Assembly: GCF_900188205.1 (NCBI RefSeq)
Contig: NZ_FZOH01000011.1
Span: 1 to 64,000, forward strand
Direction: 5' to 3'
Length of the DNA: 64,000 nucleotides
Origin: Geodermatophilus saharensis
GTDB lineage: Bacteria > Actinomycetota > Actinomycetes > Mycobacteriales > Geodermatophilaceae
Positions 1-7,904 of this stretch are shown here, piece after piece. The notes beneath the pieces were generated by a model that worked only from the letters and a program-made list of their open reading frames with translations, ran no database searches and was not told the DNA's origin. How positions within the stretch are numbered: position 1 is the first letter of the stretch; every line of letters begins with the position of its first letter. A program made the position numbers and the translations under genes.

Positions 1-292
1 CCAGCCAGTCCAACTCACCCGCGGCATCGGCATCGGATTGGGCGCGGGCAAGCAACTTGGCCCAGGTGCCATCGGAGCTCCACCGGGTCAACCGCTCATA
101 GGCGGTCTGCCACGGCCCGAACTGCTCGGGCACCTCCCGCCACGGTGAGCCGGTGCGGTACTTCCAGGCGATCGCCTCGATCACCTGCCGGTGATCACGC
201 CACCGCCCTCCACGCCGACCGGCCGAGGACGGCAGCAACGGCTCCATCCACGCCCACGCCTCATCGGAGACCACCGCTCGATGCTGTCGCAT
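1..292 (-). CDS. IS5-family transposase, N-terminal part (runs off the window)
   Basis: The reading frame starts at ATG 292 and stays open to base 1 (97 codons seen). The N-terminus has the layout of IS5-family transposases with the DUF4096 domain: MRQHRAVVSDEAW, then EPLLPSS, a GGRWRDHRQVIEAIAWKYRTG stretch read in overlapping parts, and SPWREVPEQFGPWQTAYERL. This region is the N-terminal helix-turn-helix part; the DDE catalytic residues would lie outside the window. The protein would cut and rejoin the element ends. Codon use is less extreme in GC (CAA, TTG, CTT codons occur) than in the neighbouring chromosomal genes, as expected for a mobile gene. Confidence 0.85.
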   Translation of the reverse strand, partial: MRQHRAVVSDEAWAWMEPLLPSSAGRRGGRWRDHRQVIEAIAWKYRTGSPWREVPEQFGPWQTAYERLTRWSSDGTWAKLLARAQSDADAAGELDWL

Positions 293-340
293 CGCCCGGA
301 GCCTGCCGATCCAAACCGCCAAGATCCGTCAGACACGCCC
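1..340 (-). mobile_element. IS5-family insertion sequence, one end only
   Basis: The window opens inside an insertion sequence. The minus strand carries the 5' part of a transposase gene (from 292), preceded by a terminal repeat whose outer end is at 340. Read on the minus strand the end is GGGCGTGTCTGA (329-340), typical of many actinobacterial IS5-family elements. The bases just outside, TAG at 341-343, fit the short TNA-type target duplication of this family. The other end lies beyond the window, so intactness cannot be judged. Confidence 0.8.
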
Positions 341-609
341 TAGCGGCGGCCGGTCAGCGAGCCGAGCAGGCGGCCCAGCCCGCCGGAGGCCGCGGTGGTC
401 GGTGCGCCGCGGCCGAAGCGGCGGGTCGGGGTGCCGGTCGCCATGCGGGTACGGCCCATGCCCCGGCCGGTCGACATGCCTCGGCCGGTCGACATGCCCC
501 GGCCGGCCATCCCGCGTCCGGTGGTGCGGCCCGCGGCGGCGCGGCCACCGGCGGCCCCGCGACGAGCCGTGGTCTCAGCAGTTCCCAGGAGTCGGTTCAG
601 GATGCCCAT
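340..609 (-). CDS. Small Arg/Gly/Met-rich protein with RGM repeats, probably truncated by the IS
   Basis: This 89-codon frame starts at ATG 609. It begins MGILNRLLGTAETTARRG, continues through an Arg/Gly/Thr-rich middle with repeated GRGM units (GRGMAGRGMSTGRGMSTGRGM in part), and ends GGLGRLLGSLTGRR. I do not recognise a family. The middle is encoded by an 18-bp tandem repeat (458-511). The stop codon (TAG on the minus strand, 340-342) takes its last base from the insertion-sequence end, so the original C-terminus may have been longer. Its high arginine content suggests nucleic-acid or membrane binding, but that is only inference. The frame could be a composition artefact. Confidence 0.45.
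   Translation of the reverse strand: MGILNRLLGTAETTARRGAAGGRAAAGRTTGRGMAGRGMSTGRGMSTGRGMGRTRMATGTPTRRFGRGAPTTAASGGLGRLLGSLTGRR
458..511. repeat. 18-bp tandem repeat, about three units
   Basis: Three adjacent 18-bp units start at 458, 476 and 494 (ATGCCCCGGCCGGTCGAC and close variants). The second differs by one base and the third diverges in its last bases. On the minus strand the units encode the repeated GRGMST segment of the small protein at 340-609. Confidence 0.75.
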
Positions 610-645
610 GCGTCAGGGGATACCCCTTGATCCACCGCGTGAACC

Positions 646-710
646 TGGACCTCGGCCCTCCTGCAGGCGCCCGCCGCGTGCGCGGGGGCGGGGGGCAGGA
701 GGGCCCTTCC
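646..710. repeat. Double-hairpin 3' repeat, copy 1 (after cobN)
   Basis: This is one of five full copies of an approximately 65-bp structured repeat in the window. The outer stem is 11 bp and perfect: GGCCCTCCTGC (654-664) pairs with GCAGGAGGGCC (695-705). An inner GC stem lies within 668-690 (CGCCC with GGGCG). The side ending in CCTTCC touches the cobN stop codon (711-713). It may act as a transcription terminator for cobN or be a REP-like element. Confidence 0.65.
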
Positions 711-3700
711 TCAGGCGGTCGCTCCCGACTGCGCGGGGGTCTCCCCGCCCTCGAGGTCGCCCTCGGTGTCGAGGTAGGCCTGCCGCAGCTCGGCGAGCAG
801 CGCCGGGTCCGGCTCGGCCCACATGCCGCGGTCGACCGCCTCGAGCAGCCGCTCGGCGATGCCGTGCAGCGCCCAGGGATTGGACCGCTCCATGAACTCG
901 CGGTTCTCCGGGTCGAGCACGTAGGTCTCGGTGAGCTTTTCGTACATCCAGTCGGCGACCACGCCGGTGGTGGCGTCGTAGCCGAACAGGTAGTCGACCG
1001 TGGCGGCCAGCTCGAAGGCGCCCTTGTAGCCGTGCCGGCGCATCGCCTGCAGCCACTTCGGGTTGACCACCCGCGCCCGGAACACCCGCGAGGTCTCCTC
1101 GGTCAGCGACCGGGTCCGCACCTGCTCAGGCCGGGTGGAGTCCCCGATGTAGGCGCGCGGCGCGGCGCCGGTCAGCGCGCGGACGGTCGCCACCATCCCG
1201 CCGTGGTACTGGAAGTAGTCGTCGGAGTCGGCGATGTCGTGCTCCCGGGTGTCGACGTTCTTCGCCGCCACCGCGATCCGCCGGTAGGCCGTCTCCATGT
1301 CCGGGCGGGCCTGCACGCCGTCGAGGTCGCGGCCGTAGGCGTAGCCGCCCCACACCGCGTACACCTCGGCGAGGTCGGCGTCGCCCCGCCAGTCCCGCGA
1401 GTCGATCAGCGACAGCAGCCCCGCCCCGTAGGCGCCGGGCTTGGAGCCGAACACCCGGGTGGTGGCCCGCCGCCGGTCGCCGTGGCCGGCGACGTCGGCC
1501 TCGACGTGGGCCTTCACGAAGTTGTGCTCGGGGGACTCCGTGTCCAGCCCCGCGACCAGCGTCACCGCGTCGTCGAGCATGGTCACCACGTGCGGGAACG
1601 CGTCCCGGAAGAAGCCGGAGATGCGCACCGTGACGTCGATGCGCGGCCGGCCGAGCTCCTCCAGCGGCACCGCCTCCAGCGAGGTCACCCGCCGGGAGGC
1701 GTCGTCCCACACCGGGCGGACGCCGAGGAGCGCGAGCACCTCGGCGACGTCGTCGCCGGAGGTCCGCATCGCCGAGGTCCCCCACACCGACAGACCCACC
1801 GACCGCGGCCACTCACCGGTGTCGGCGCGGTAGCGCTCCAGCAGCGAGTCGGCCATCGCCTGACCGGTCTCCCACGCCAGCCGCGACGGGACCGCCCGCG
1901 GGTCGACGGAGTAGAAGTTGCGCCCGGTCGGCAGCACGTTGACCAGCCCGCGCAGCGGCGAGCCCGACGGCCCGGCCGGCACGTAGCCGCCGTCGAGGGC
2001 GTGCAGGGTGGCGTCGAGCTCGTCGGTGGTGCGCTCCAGCCGGGGCACGACCTCGTCGACGGCGAACCGCAGCACCTCGGCGACCCGGGAGTCCTCGCGC
2101 CCGAGCACCTCCCGGACGACGTCGCCGACGGCCGCGGCCGTCCAGCCGCGCTCCTCCATCCCCGACACCAGCGCCTCCGCCTGCGCCTCGACCGCGTCGG
2201 TCGCGCGCAGCCCCGCCGACCCGTCCTCGGCCAGGCCCAGCGCCTCCCGCAGCCCGGGCAGCGCCACCGAGCCGCCCCAGATCTGCCGGGCCCGCAGCAC
2301 CGCCAGCACCAGGTCCACGCGGTCCTGACCCGACGGCGGGACGCCGAGGACGTGCAGCCCGTCGCGGATCTGGGAGTCCTTGATCTCGCAGAGCCACCCG
2401 TCGACGTGCAGGATCATCTCGTCGAAGTGGTCGTCCTCCGGCCGCTCGGCCAGCCCCAGGTCGTGATCGAGCTTGGCCGCCTGCAGCAGCGTCCAGATCT
2501 GCGCCCGCACCGCCGGCAGCTTCGCCGGGTCCATCGCCGCGACGTTGGCGTGCTCGTCGAGCAGCTGCTCCAGCCGCGCGATGTCGCCGTAGGAGTCCGC
2601 GCGCGCCATCGGCGGCACCATGTGGTCGACCAGCGTGGCGTGCGCCCGCCGCTTGGCCTGCGAGCCCTCACCCGGGTCATTGACCAGGAACGGGTAGACC
2701 AGCGGCAGGTCGCCGATCGCGGCGTCGGGCCCGCAGGAGGCCGACAGCCCCACCGTCTTGCCCGGCAGCCACTCCAGGTTGCCGTGCTTGCCCACGTGCA
2801 CCAGCGCGTGCGCGCCGAACACCGACCGCAGCCACCAGTAGGCGGCCAGGTAGTGGTGCGACGGCGGCAGGTCGGGGTCGTGGTAGATCGCGATCGGGTT
2901 CTCGCCGAAGCCGCGCGGCGGCTGCACCATCACGACGACGTTGCCGGCCCGCAGCGCGGCGAACACGATGTCGCCCCCGTCCACGAACAGCGACCCCGGC
3001 GGCTCGCCCCAGTGCGCCACCATCGCCTCGCGCAGGTCCGCGGGCAGGGTGTCGAAGAAGCGCCGGTAGTCGGCGGCCGGGATGCGCACCGGGTTGCCCG
3101 ACAGCTGTTCCTCGGTCAGCCAGTCGGCGTCCTGCCCGCCGGCGGCGATGAGCGCGTGCACCAGCGCGTCGCCGTCGAGGTCGGCCACGCCGGGCAGCGC
3201 GCCGGGGCCGTCGAACGGGCCGACGTCGTAGCCCTGGCCGTGCATGGCGGCCAGCAGCCGCACCACCGACGCCGGGGTGTCCAGGCCGACGGCGTTGCCG
3301 ATCCGCGCGTGCTTGGTCGGGTAGGCGCTGAGCATCACCACGATCCGGCGGTCCCGGGGCGCCACCGACCGCAGCCGCGCGTGCGCCACCGCCGTCCCCG
3401 CCACCCGGGCCGCCCGCTCGGGGTCGGCGACGTAGCGGGTCAGGCCGTCGGCGTCGGTCTCCTTGAAGGAGAACGGCACGCTGATCAGCCGGCCGTCGAA
3501 CTCCGGGATCGCGACCTGGTTGCCCACGTCGAGCGGGGACAGGCCGTCGTCGTCGGCCAGCCAGTCCGCGCGCGAGCGGGTCAGGCACAGCCCCTGGACC
3601 ACCGGCACGTCGAGCGCGGCGAGCCGGCCGACGTCCCAGGCGCCGTCGTCCTCGCCGGCCGAGGCGGTGGCCGGCCGCGAGCCGCCGGCGGCGAGCACCG

Positions 3701-4325
3701 TGACGACGAGCGCGTCGGCGGTGCGCAGCACGTCGAGCAGGTCGTCGGGGACGCTGCGCAGCGAGCTCACGAACACCGGCAGCGCCTGCCCGCCGGCGTC
3801 CTCGACGGCGCGGCAGAGGTCCTCGACGAACGCGGTGTTCCCCGCCAGGTGGTGCGCCCGGTAGTACAGGACGGCGACCCGGGGGCCGCTGCCGGTGGAC
3901 TCCCGCTCCGGCACACCCCAGTCCGGCGCCACCGACGGCGGCTCGAAGCCCTCGCCGGTGAGCAGCACCGTGTCCGAGAGGAACCGGTGCAGCTGCACGA
4001 GGTTGTCCGGCCCGCCCTGCGCGAGGTAGCCGTGCGCCTCGGTGGCCACGCCCATCGGGACGGTGGACAGCTCCATCAGCTCGGCGTCGGGCACCTGCTC
4101 CCCGCCGAGGACGACGACCGGCGCGGGGCCGGCCAGCAGGGGGCTGAGCATCTCCTCGTACTGCCGGCGCACGCCGAGGATGCGGACGACGACGAGGTCG
4201 GCGCCCTCGGTCAGCGCCGCGATGCCCTCGGCGCCGAGCCGGACCGGGTTGCCCGGGCGCCAGTCGGCACCGCTGGCGCGGGCGGAGAGCAGGTCGGTGT
4301 CGCTCGTGGAGAGCAGGACGAACAC
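711..4325 (-). CDS. cobN: Cobaltochelatase subunit CobN
   Basis: CobN is the large subunit of the ATP-dependent cobaltochelatase, which inserts Co2+ into hydrogenobyrinic acid a,c-diamide in aerobic cobalamin synthesis. The predicted protein has about 1204 residues, the usual CobN length. Recognisable segments include VFVLLSTSDTDLL at the start, HVGKHGNLEWLPGKTVGLS near the middle and the PVGRNFYSVDP-like LPTGRNFYSVDPRAVPS segment. I chose GTG 4325 because the frame further upstream is low-complexity and overlaps the next gene. It is the last gene of a minus-strand run with the YunG-like and TetR genes. Its AAA/VWA partner is the ChlI-ChlD fusion at 34259-36316, which lies far away behind a cobalamin riboswitch. 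No riboswitch is seen before cobN. Confidence 0.95.
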   Translation of the reverse strand: MFVLLSTSDTDLLSARASGADWRPGNPVRLGAEGIAALTEGADLVVVRILGVRRQYEEMLSPLLAGPAPVVVLGGEQVPDAELMELSTVPMGVATEAHGYLAQGGPDNLVQLHRFLSDTVLLTGEGFEPPSVAPDWGVPERESTGSGPRVAVLYYRAHHLAGNTAFVEDLCRAVEDAGGQALPVFVSSLRSVPDDLLDVLRTADALVVTVLAAGGSRPATASAGEDDGAWDVGRLAALDVPVVQGLCLTRSRADWLADDDGLSPLDVGNQVAIPEFDGRLISVPFSFKETDADGLTRYVADPERAARVAGTAVAHARLRSVAPRDRRIVVMLSAYPTKHARIGNAVGLDTPASVVRLLAAMHGQGYDVGPFDGPGALPGVADLDGDALVHALIAAGGQDADWLTEEQLSGNPVRIPAADYRRFFDTLPADLREAMVAHWGEPPGSLFVDGGDIVFAALRAGNVVVMVQPPRGFGENPIAIYHDPDLPPSHHYLAAYWWLRSVFGAHALVHVGKHGNLEWLPGKTVGLSASCGPDAAIGDLPLVYPFLVNDPGEGSQAKRRAHATLVDHMVPPMARADSYGDIARLEQLLDEHANVAAMDPAKLPAVRAQIWTLLQAAKLDHDLGLAERPEDDHFDEMILHVDGWLCEIKDSQIRDGLHVLGVPPSGQDRVDLVLAVLRARQIWGGSVALPGLREALGLAEDGSAGLRATDAVEAQAEALVSGMEERGWTAAAVGDVVREVLGREDSRVAEVLRFAVDEVVPRLERTTDELDATLHALDGGYVPAGPSGSPLRGLVNVLPTGRNFYSVDPRAVPSRLAWETGQAMADSLLERYRADTGEWPRSVGLSVWGTSAMRTSGDDVAEVLALLGVRPVWDDASRRVTSLEAVPLEELGRPRIDVTVRISGFFRDAFPHVVTMLDDAVTLVAGLDTESPEHNFVKAHVEADVAGHGDRRRATTRVFGSKPGAYGAGLLSLIDSRDWRGDADLAEVYAVWGGYAYGRDLDGVQARPDMETAYRRIAVAAKNVDTREHDIADSDDYFQYHGGMVATVRALTGAAPRAYIGDSTRPEQVRTRSLTEETSRVFRARVVNPKWLQAMRRHGYKGAFELAATVDYLFGYDATTGVVADWMYEKLTETYVLDPENREFMERSNPWALHGIAERLLEAVDRGMWAEPDPALLAELRQAYLDTEGDLEGGETPAQSGATA

Positions 4326-4336
4326 GCGGCCAGACG

Positions 4337-4744
4337 CTACCCGGGCGCCCCCGGCCGGTCGCCGAGCGCGCGGAGCACCGCCGCGCGCAGTCGCAGGTAC
4401 TGCTCGCGGTTGCGGCGGGGGAGCCCGGGCGGGCGGACCACGACCCGCGGCTCCTGCACCGCCTCGTACGGCGCGAACTGCCCGCGGGTGAGGTCGGCCT
4501 CGGAGCCGTCGGGCAGCCGGTTCCACCAGTGCACCCCCTGGCGCGACCCGTCGGGCAGCAGCACCTCGGCCAGCAGCAGGTCCCCGCCGAGGAGGTCGTG
4601 CAGGACCAGCGCCGTGGCGCCGCACTGGCCGCGGGCGGGGTTCGCCGGCGACCAGTCGGCGAGGTCGCTGTCGTCGCAGGTCTCGCGGCACCAGGCGGCG
4701 CGCACGGCGGCGGTGAGCTGCTCGGGGACGGGCACGTCCGGCAC
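4337..4744 (-). CDS. YunG-like protein of unknown function
   Basis: This protein of about 135 residues shows the YunG-family pattern. An early TCDDSD-type cysteine segment is followed by W-SPANPARGQCGATALVL, then HDLLGGDLLLAEV, a histidine/tryptophan pair in GVHWWNRLPDGSE, and DLTRGQF. The conserved C, H and D/E residues resemble a papain-like or transglutaminase-like arrangement, but no activity is established for the family as far as I know. The start is GTG 4744 or GTG 4735. It lies 11 bp upstream of cobN on the same strand, so the two could be co-transcribed, but there is no evidence of a role in cobalamin synthesis. Confidence 0.75.
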   Translation of the reverse strand: MPDVPVPEQLTAAVRAAWCRETCDDSDLADWSPANPARGQCGATALVLHDLLGGDLLLAEVLLPDGSRQGVHWWNRLPDGSEADLTRGQFAPYEAVQEPRVVVRPPGLPRRNREQYLRLRAAVLRALGDRPGAPG

Positions 4745-4764
4745 CCTGCCCGACGGGGGTGACC

Positions 4765-5394
4765 TCAGCGCAGCAGCAGCCGGTCGATCGCGTCGGCGAG
4801 CCAGTCGGCGTACTGCTCCACCGTCCAGCCGCGGCGGGTGAGGAGCGCGTCCGCGGTGGACTCGCTCAGCACCGCCCAGGCCACGTCCGCCGCGCGGTCG
4901 ACGTCGAGGTCCTCGCGCAGCCACGGGCGGAACGACTCGACCATCGCGTGCACGTCCTGGTGCCGGCGGGCCTCGTACGCGGTCCACGCCGCCCCGAGCT
5001 CGGGATCGACCGCCGCGGCCGCGTCGAAGGCCCGGTGGATCGGCGCGAGCGCCGGGTAGGTGGACACGGCCAGCTCCCGCACGGCCTCCAGCTTCGCGGC
5101 CTTCGTCGGCGCGGTCATCATCCGGACCACCGGCTCCCGCCCGATCAGCGGCCGGCTCTCGTCGTCCCCGACGACCGCCCGGTCGACGCAGGCGAGCATC
5201 AGCGCCGCCTTGCCGCCCTGGCCGAACACCGTCTGCACCGAGACGCCGGCCGCGGCGGCCACGTCCTTCATGGTCGTCGCCGTGTAGCCCCGCTCGACGA
5301 AGCAGCGGGCCGCGGCGTCGAGGACGGCCGCCCGGGTGCGCCGCGCCTGCTCCGCGCGCAGCTCCGAGCGATAGACCCTCTTGCCCCCGGTCAC
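4765..5394 (-). CDS. TetR-family transcriptional regulator
   Basis: This 209-residue repressor-type protein has an N-terminal helix-turn-helix (about residues 15-60): RTRAAVLDAAARCFVERGY, then TATTMKDVAAAAGVSVQTVF. The C-terminal ligand domain is variable and gives no clue to the inducer. It is divergent from the hemerythrin-like gene at 5456, and an inverted repeat lies between them (CTATTCG 5415-5421, CGAATAG 5439-5445). The simplest reading is that it represses itself and the hemerythrin/oxidoreductase pair. TetR repressors divergent from their targets are common, but the specific control here is inference. Confidence 0.9.
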   Translation of the reverse strand: MTGGKRVYRSELRAEQARRTRAAVLDAAARCFVERGYTATTMKDVAAAAGVSVQTVFGQGGKAALMLACVDRAVVGDDESRPLIGREPVVRMMTAPTKAAKLEAVRELAVSTYPALAPIHRAFDAAAAVDPELGAAWTAYEARRHQDVHAMVESFRPWLREDLDVDRAADVAWAVLSESTADALLTRRGWTVEQYADWLADAIDRLLLR

Positions 5395-5414
5395 CAGTTG
5401 ACCTTAGCATCCCA

Positions 5415-5445
5415 CTATTCGTTAGACCGTTACTACATCGAATAG
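5415..5445. promoter_or_regulatory. Inverted repeat, likely TetR operator
   Basis: CTATTCG (5415-5421) and CGAATAG (5439-5445) are perfect inverted arms separated by 17 bp in the tetR-hemerythrin intergenic region. The right arm runs into the Shine-Dalgarno GGAGGG (5445-5450) of the hemerythrin gene, so a bound repressor could block both promoters and ribosome access. Confidence 0.55.
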
Positions 5446-5455
5446 GAGGGAATCC

Positions 5456-6163
5456 GTGACGACCCTCGACGCCCCCGTCGGGCAGCTGCTCCTCCCCGGC
5501 CAGGCCGCCGCCCCGGACGGACCGGTCGACCTGGCGCCCATGTACCTGATGCACCGCGGCTTCCGGCGCGACCTGCACCTCTTCGCCGCCGCGACCGCCG
5601 CGACCCCGGCGGGCGACCGGCGGCGGTGGCGGCGGCTCGCCCGCCGGTTCGCCCTCTTCGCCGGGATCCTGCACAAGCACCACCACGGGGAGGACGTCGG
5701 GCTGTGGCCGCTGCTGCACGAACGCGGCGCCGACCCCGCCGTCCTGGACGCGCTCGAGGCGGAGCACGAGGGCATCGACCCGCTGCTGCGGACCTGCACC
5801 GAGGACCTGACCGCCCTGGCCGCGGGCACGGGCGACGAGTCGACGCGCGAGCGGCTGGCCGGCTGCACGGCGCGGCTGCGCGACGCCCTCTGCGCGCACC
5901 TCGCCCACGAGGAGCGCGACGGCATGGCCGAGGTGCAGAGGTACCTCACCCAGGAGGACTGGCACCGGCTCGACGTCGAGGTCTTCGCGGCCGAGTACGG
6001 GCCGCGCGACATGCCGGGCGTGATGGGCTGGGTGGCCTCCGGCCTCACCCGTGAGGAGCTGCTGCGGATGCCCACCGCCACACCGGCCCTCGTGCCGATC
6101 GCCCGGTTCTTCGCGTGGCGCTTCGACCGCAGCGACGCCCGCACGTTCGGGCCGCGGTCGTGA
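5456..6163 (+). CDS. Hemerythrin HHE-domain protein
   Basis: This 235-residue protein has a four-helix hemerythrin-like domain. The likely di-iron ligands can be seen in order: MHRGFRRDLHLF (residues about 31-42), ILHKHHHGEDVGLWP (about 73-87), LEAEHEGIDPLL, and HLAHEERDG (about 145-153). Such proteins bind O2, NO or iron, or sense redox state. The start is GTG 5456, five bases after GGAGGG. It overlaps the next gene by four bases (GTGA) and is divergent from the TetR gene, so the pair is probably induced when TetR releases its operator. The physiological ligand cannot be told from sequence. Confidence 0.9.
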   Translation: MTTLDAPVGQLLLPGQAAAPDGPVDLAPMYLMHRGFRRDLHLFAAATAATPAGDRRRWRRLARRFALFAGILHKHHHGEDVGLWPLLHERGADPAVLDALEAEHEGIDPLLRTCTEDLTALAAGTGDESTRERLAGCTARLRDALCAHLAHEERDGMAEVQRYLTQEDWHRLDVEVFAAEYGPRDMPGVMGWVASGLTREELLRMPTATPALVPIARFFAWRFDRSDARTFGPRS

Positions 6164-6603
6164 CCACCACCCGGGACCGGCTGCTCACCACCACGCAGCG
6201 GCACGCGGCACGGGTGCACACCGCCCTGCTGCGCCGCTCCGGGGGGCGTCTCGGCAACCGCTTCCGCGGCGGCGACGTCGTCCTGCTGACCCACCGCGGC
6301 CGCAGGTCGGGGCGCACGCTGACCACGCCGCTGCTGCACGTCCGGGACGGCGAGGACCTGGTCGTCGCCGCCTCGAACGGCGGGGTGGACGCCGAGCCGC
6401 AGTGGTGGCTGAACCTGCAGGCCGATCCGCACGGCGAGGTCGAGGTGCGCGGACGGCGGTGGCCGGTGGTGGCGACGCAGGTCGACGAGGCCGACCGCGG
6501 CCGGCTGTGGCGGGCGCTGATGGACCGCTGCCCGACCTACGACGACTACCAGGCGAGGGTCAGCCGGCGGATCGCGCTGGTCCGCCTGTCCCCCGCCCGG
6601 TAG
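6160..6603 (+). CDS. Deazaflavin (F420)-dependent nitroreductase-family protein
   Basis: This 147-residue protein matches the Ddn-like split-barrel family. It has the core LLTHRGRRSGRTLTTPLLHV, then LVVAASNGG, a PQWWLNLQADPHGEVEV segment and an RLW-ALMDRCPTYDDYQ-type C-terminus. Members use the cofactor F420 to reduce quinones or nitro compounds, and some are membrane-associated. The start is GTG 6160, overlapping the hemerythrin stop, so translation is probably coupled. Pairing of an oxygen/NO-binding protein with an F420 reductase suggests a redox or nitrosative-stress function. That is inference. Confidence 0.88.
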   Translation: MTTTRDRLLTTTQRHAARVHTALLRRSGGRLGNRFRGGDVVLLTHRGRRSGRTLTTPLLHVRDGEDLVVAASNGGVDAEPQWWLNLQADPHGEVEVRGRRWPVVATQVDEADRGRLWRALMDRCPTYDDYQARVSRRIALVRLSPAR

Positions 6604-6650
6604 GGGCGGCTCACCCGGCGCCGAGCGCCGTCACCCCGCGCCCAGGGCCG

Positions 6651-6980
6651 TCACTCCGCGCCGAGCGCGTCGGCCATGCGGTGGTGCGGCACGGCCTCCT
6701 CGCCCCGGCTCTGCCGCTCCAGGGTCCGGGCCAGGGCGCGGCGGGCCCACCCGTTGGCGGGGGCCAGCTCGACCAGCCGGCGCAGGGCGTCCTCGGCGCG
6801 CTGCAGCTGGGCCGAGCCGAAGTAGCTGCGCGCCAGGAGCTCCAGCGCGGCCTCGTTGCCCGGCTCGGCCGCCACGAGCGGCTCCAGGACGCGCGCGGCC
6901 TCGACCGGCTGCCCCATGGAGAAGAACAGGTCGGCGCGCAGGTAGTCGGAGTGCAGGTCGGACTCGTAGGGCTGCGTCAC
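6651..6980 (-). CDS. Tetratricopeptide-repeat protein
   Basis: This 109-residue all-helical protein begins MTQPYESDLHSDYLRADLFFSMGQ and carries about two and a half TPR units, for example AARVLEPLVAAEPGNEAALELLARSYFGSAQLQRAEDAL read in parts, followed by LRRLVELAPANGWARRALART. TPRs mediate protein-protein contacts. No partner can be named. It stands alone on the minus strand between two plus-strand genes. Short repeats of GCGCCGAGCGC type lie just after its stop (6610-6660). Confidence 0.85.
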   Translation of the reverse strand: MTQPYESDLHSDYLRADLFFSMGQPVEAARVLEPLVAAEPGNEAALELLARSYFGSAQLQRAEDALRRLVELAPANGWARRALARTLERQSRGEEAVPHHRMADALGAE

Positions 6981-7132
6981 GCCCGCTCAACAGCCGGAGG
7001 GGGTCGGCTCTTCCCGGGACCACGACACGCCCGGAGACCCCCGGCACGAGGAAGTCCGGAACGAGGTGCATCCGTGTGCCATCGAGTTGGGAACAACCGT
7101 TACCAGCAGTCCTCCGGCTCGAGGAGCACACC

Positions 7133-7861
7133 ATGGCCCTGTCGCTGCACCGCCACCGGACGGCCGACCGCTCGCCGGCCCCGCCCCGTCAGCAGCAGCC
7201 CGATGCGCCGCCCGCGGCGGAGCGCAACCGCGTCTACACCGTCCAGCGGATCGGCGCCTTCGTCGTCGCCGGTGTCATCGCCGTCTTCGGCGTGCTCGGG
7301 TTCGCCAACGGGCTGGACTACTTCTCCACCGACGGCGAGCGCGTCCTCGGCCTGTCGTCGAACGGCCTGCTGTCGACCATCTCGATCGTGACGGCGGTCG
7401 TGCTGGTGTTCTCCGCGCTGCGCAGCCCGCGGACCGCCTCGACGGTCATGATCGTCATCGGCGTGCTGTTCCTGGTGTCGGCGCTGGCCAACCTGGCCGT
7501 CCTCAACACCGACCTCAACGTCCTGGCGTTCGGCATCAGCAACGTCGTCTTCTCCGTGGTCGCCGGCCTGGTGCTCCTGCTGCTCGGCGCCTACGGCCGG
7601 GTGAGCGGCAACCTGCCGCCCGACAGCCCCTACGCCCGGGACCGCGACGACGAGGTGTCCCCGGTCTCGCCCGACGAGTACCCGTCGACGCCGGCCGAGT
7701 TCGCCGCCGAGCGCGCCATGCGGGACGCCGAGGTCGCCGTCGTCCAGCACGTCGCCTCGTTCGAGCAGCGCCGCCGCGTCGCCGCGATGGCGCAGGTGAC
7801 CACCCGCAAGGAGCGCCGCGAGGTGTGGATGTCGTTCGACCGGGCCCGCCGGGACGGCTGA
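7133..7861 (+). CDS. DUF4383-domain membrane protein
   Basis: This 242-residue protein has a proline-rich cytoplasmic N-terminus, then four hydrophobic segments (about residues 40-60, 80-100, 105-125 and 135-155), followed by a charged C-terminal tail with repeated acidic and arginine-rich stretches. The segment RIGAFVVAGVIAVFGVLGF is typical of DUF4383 proteins in actinobacteria. The start is ATG 7133 behind GAGGAG (7121-7126). No function is known for the family. It precedes cobG by 43 bp but is not obviously part of the cobalamin pathway. Confidence 0.85.
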   Translation: MALSLHRHRTADRSPAPPRQQQPDAPPAAERNRVYTVQRIGAFVVAGVIAVFGVLGFANGLDYFSTDGERVLGLSSNGLLSTISIVTAVVLVFSALRSPRTASTVMIVIGVLFLVSALANLAVLNTDLNVLAFGISNVVFSVVAGLVLLLLGAYGRVSGNLPPDSPYARDRDDEVSPVSPDEYPSTPAEFAAERAMRDAEVAVVQHVASFEQRRRVAAMAQVTTRKERREVWMSFDRARRDG

Positions 7862-7904
7862 CGCCGGCCGGTCGTGGCGCCCGCGCCGTACCGTCGCGGG
7901 CGCC

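Noticed and set aside
458..511. CRISPR-like array
   Set aside because: The 18-bp units are contiguous without spacers and lie inside a coding frame.
4325..4691. A longer N-terminus for CobN (to 4691)
   Set aside because: The extra 122 residues are low-complexity and overlap the YunG-like gene. The CobN homology starts at VFVLLSTSD.
402..4841. A 1479-codon open frame on the plus strand across cobN
   Set aside because: It is antisense to cobN, very rich in Arg/His/Pro/Val and has no domain. In DNA of this GC content such antisense frames are common.
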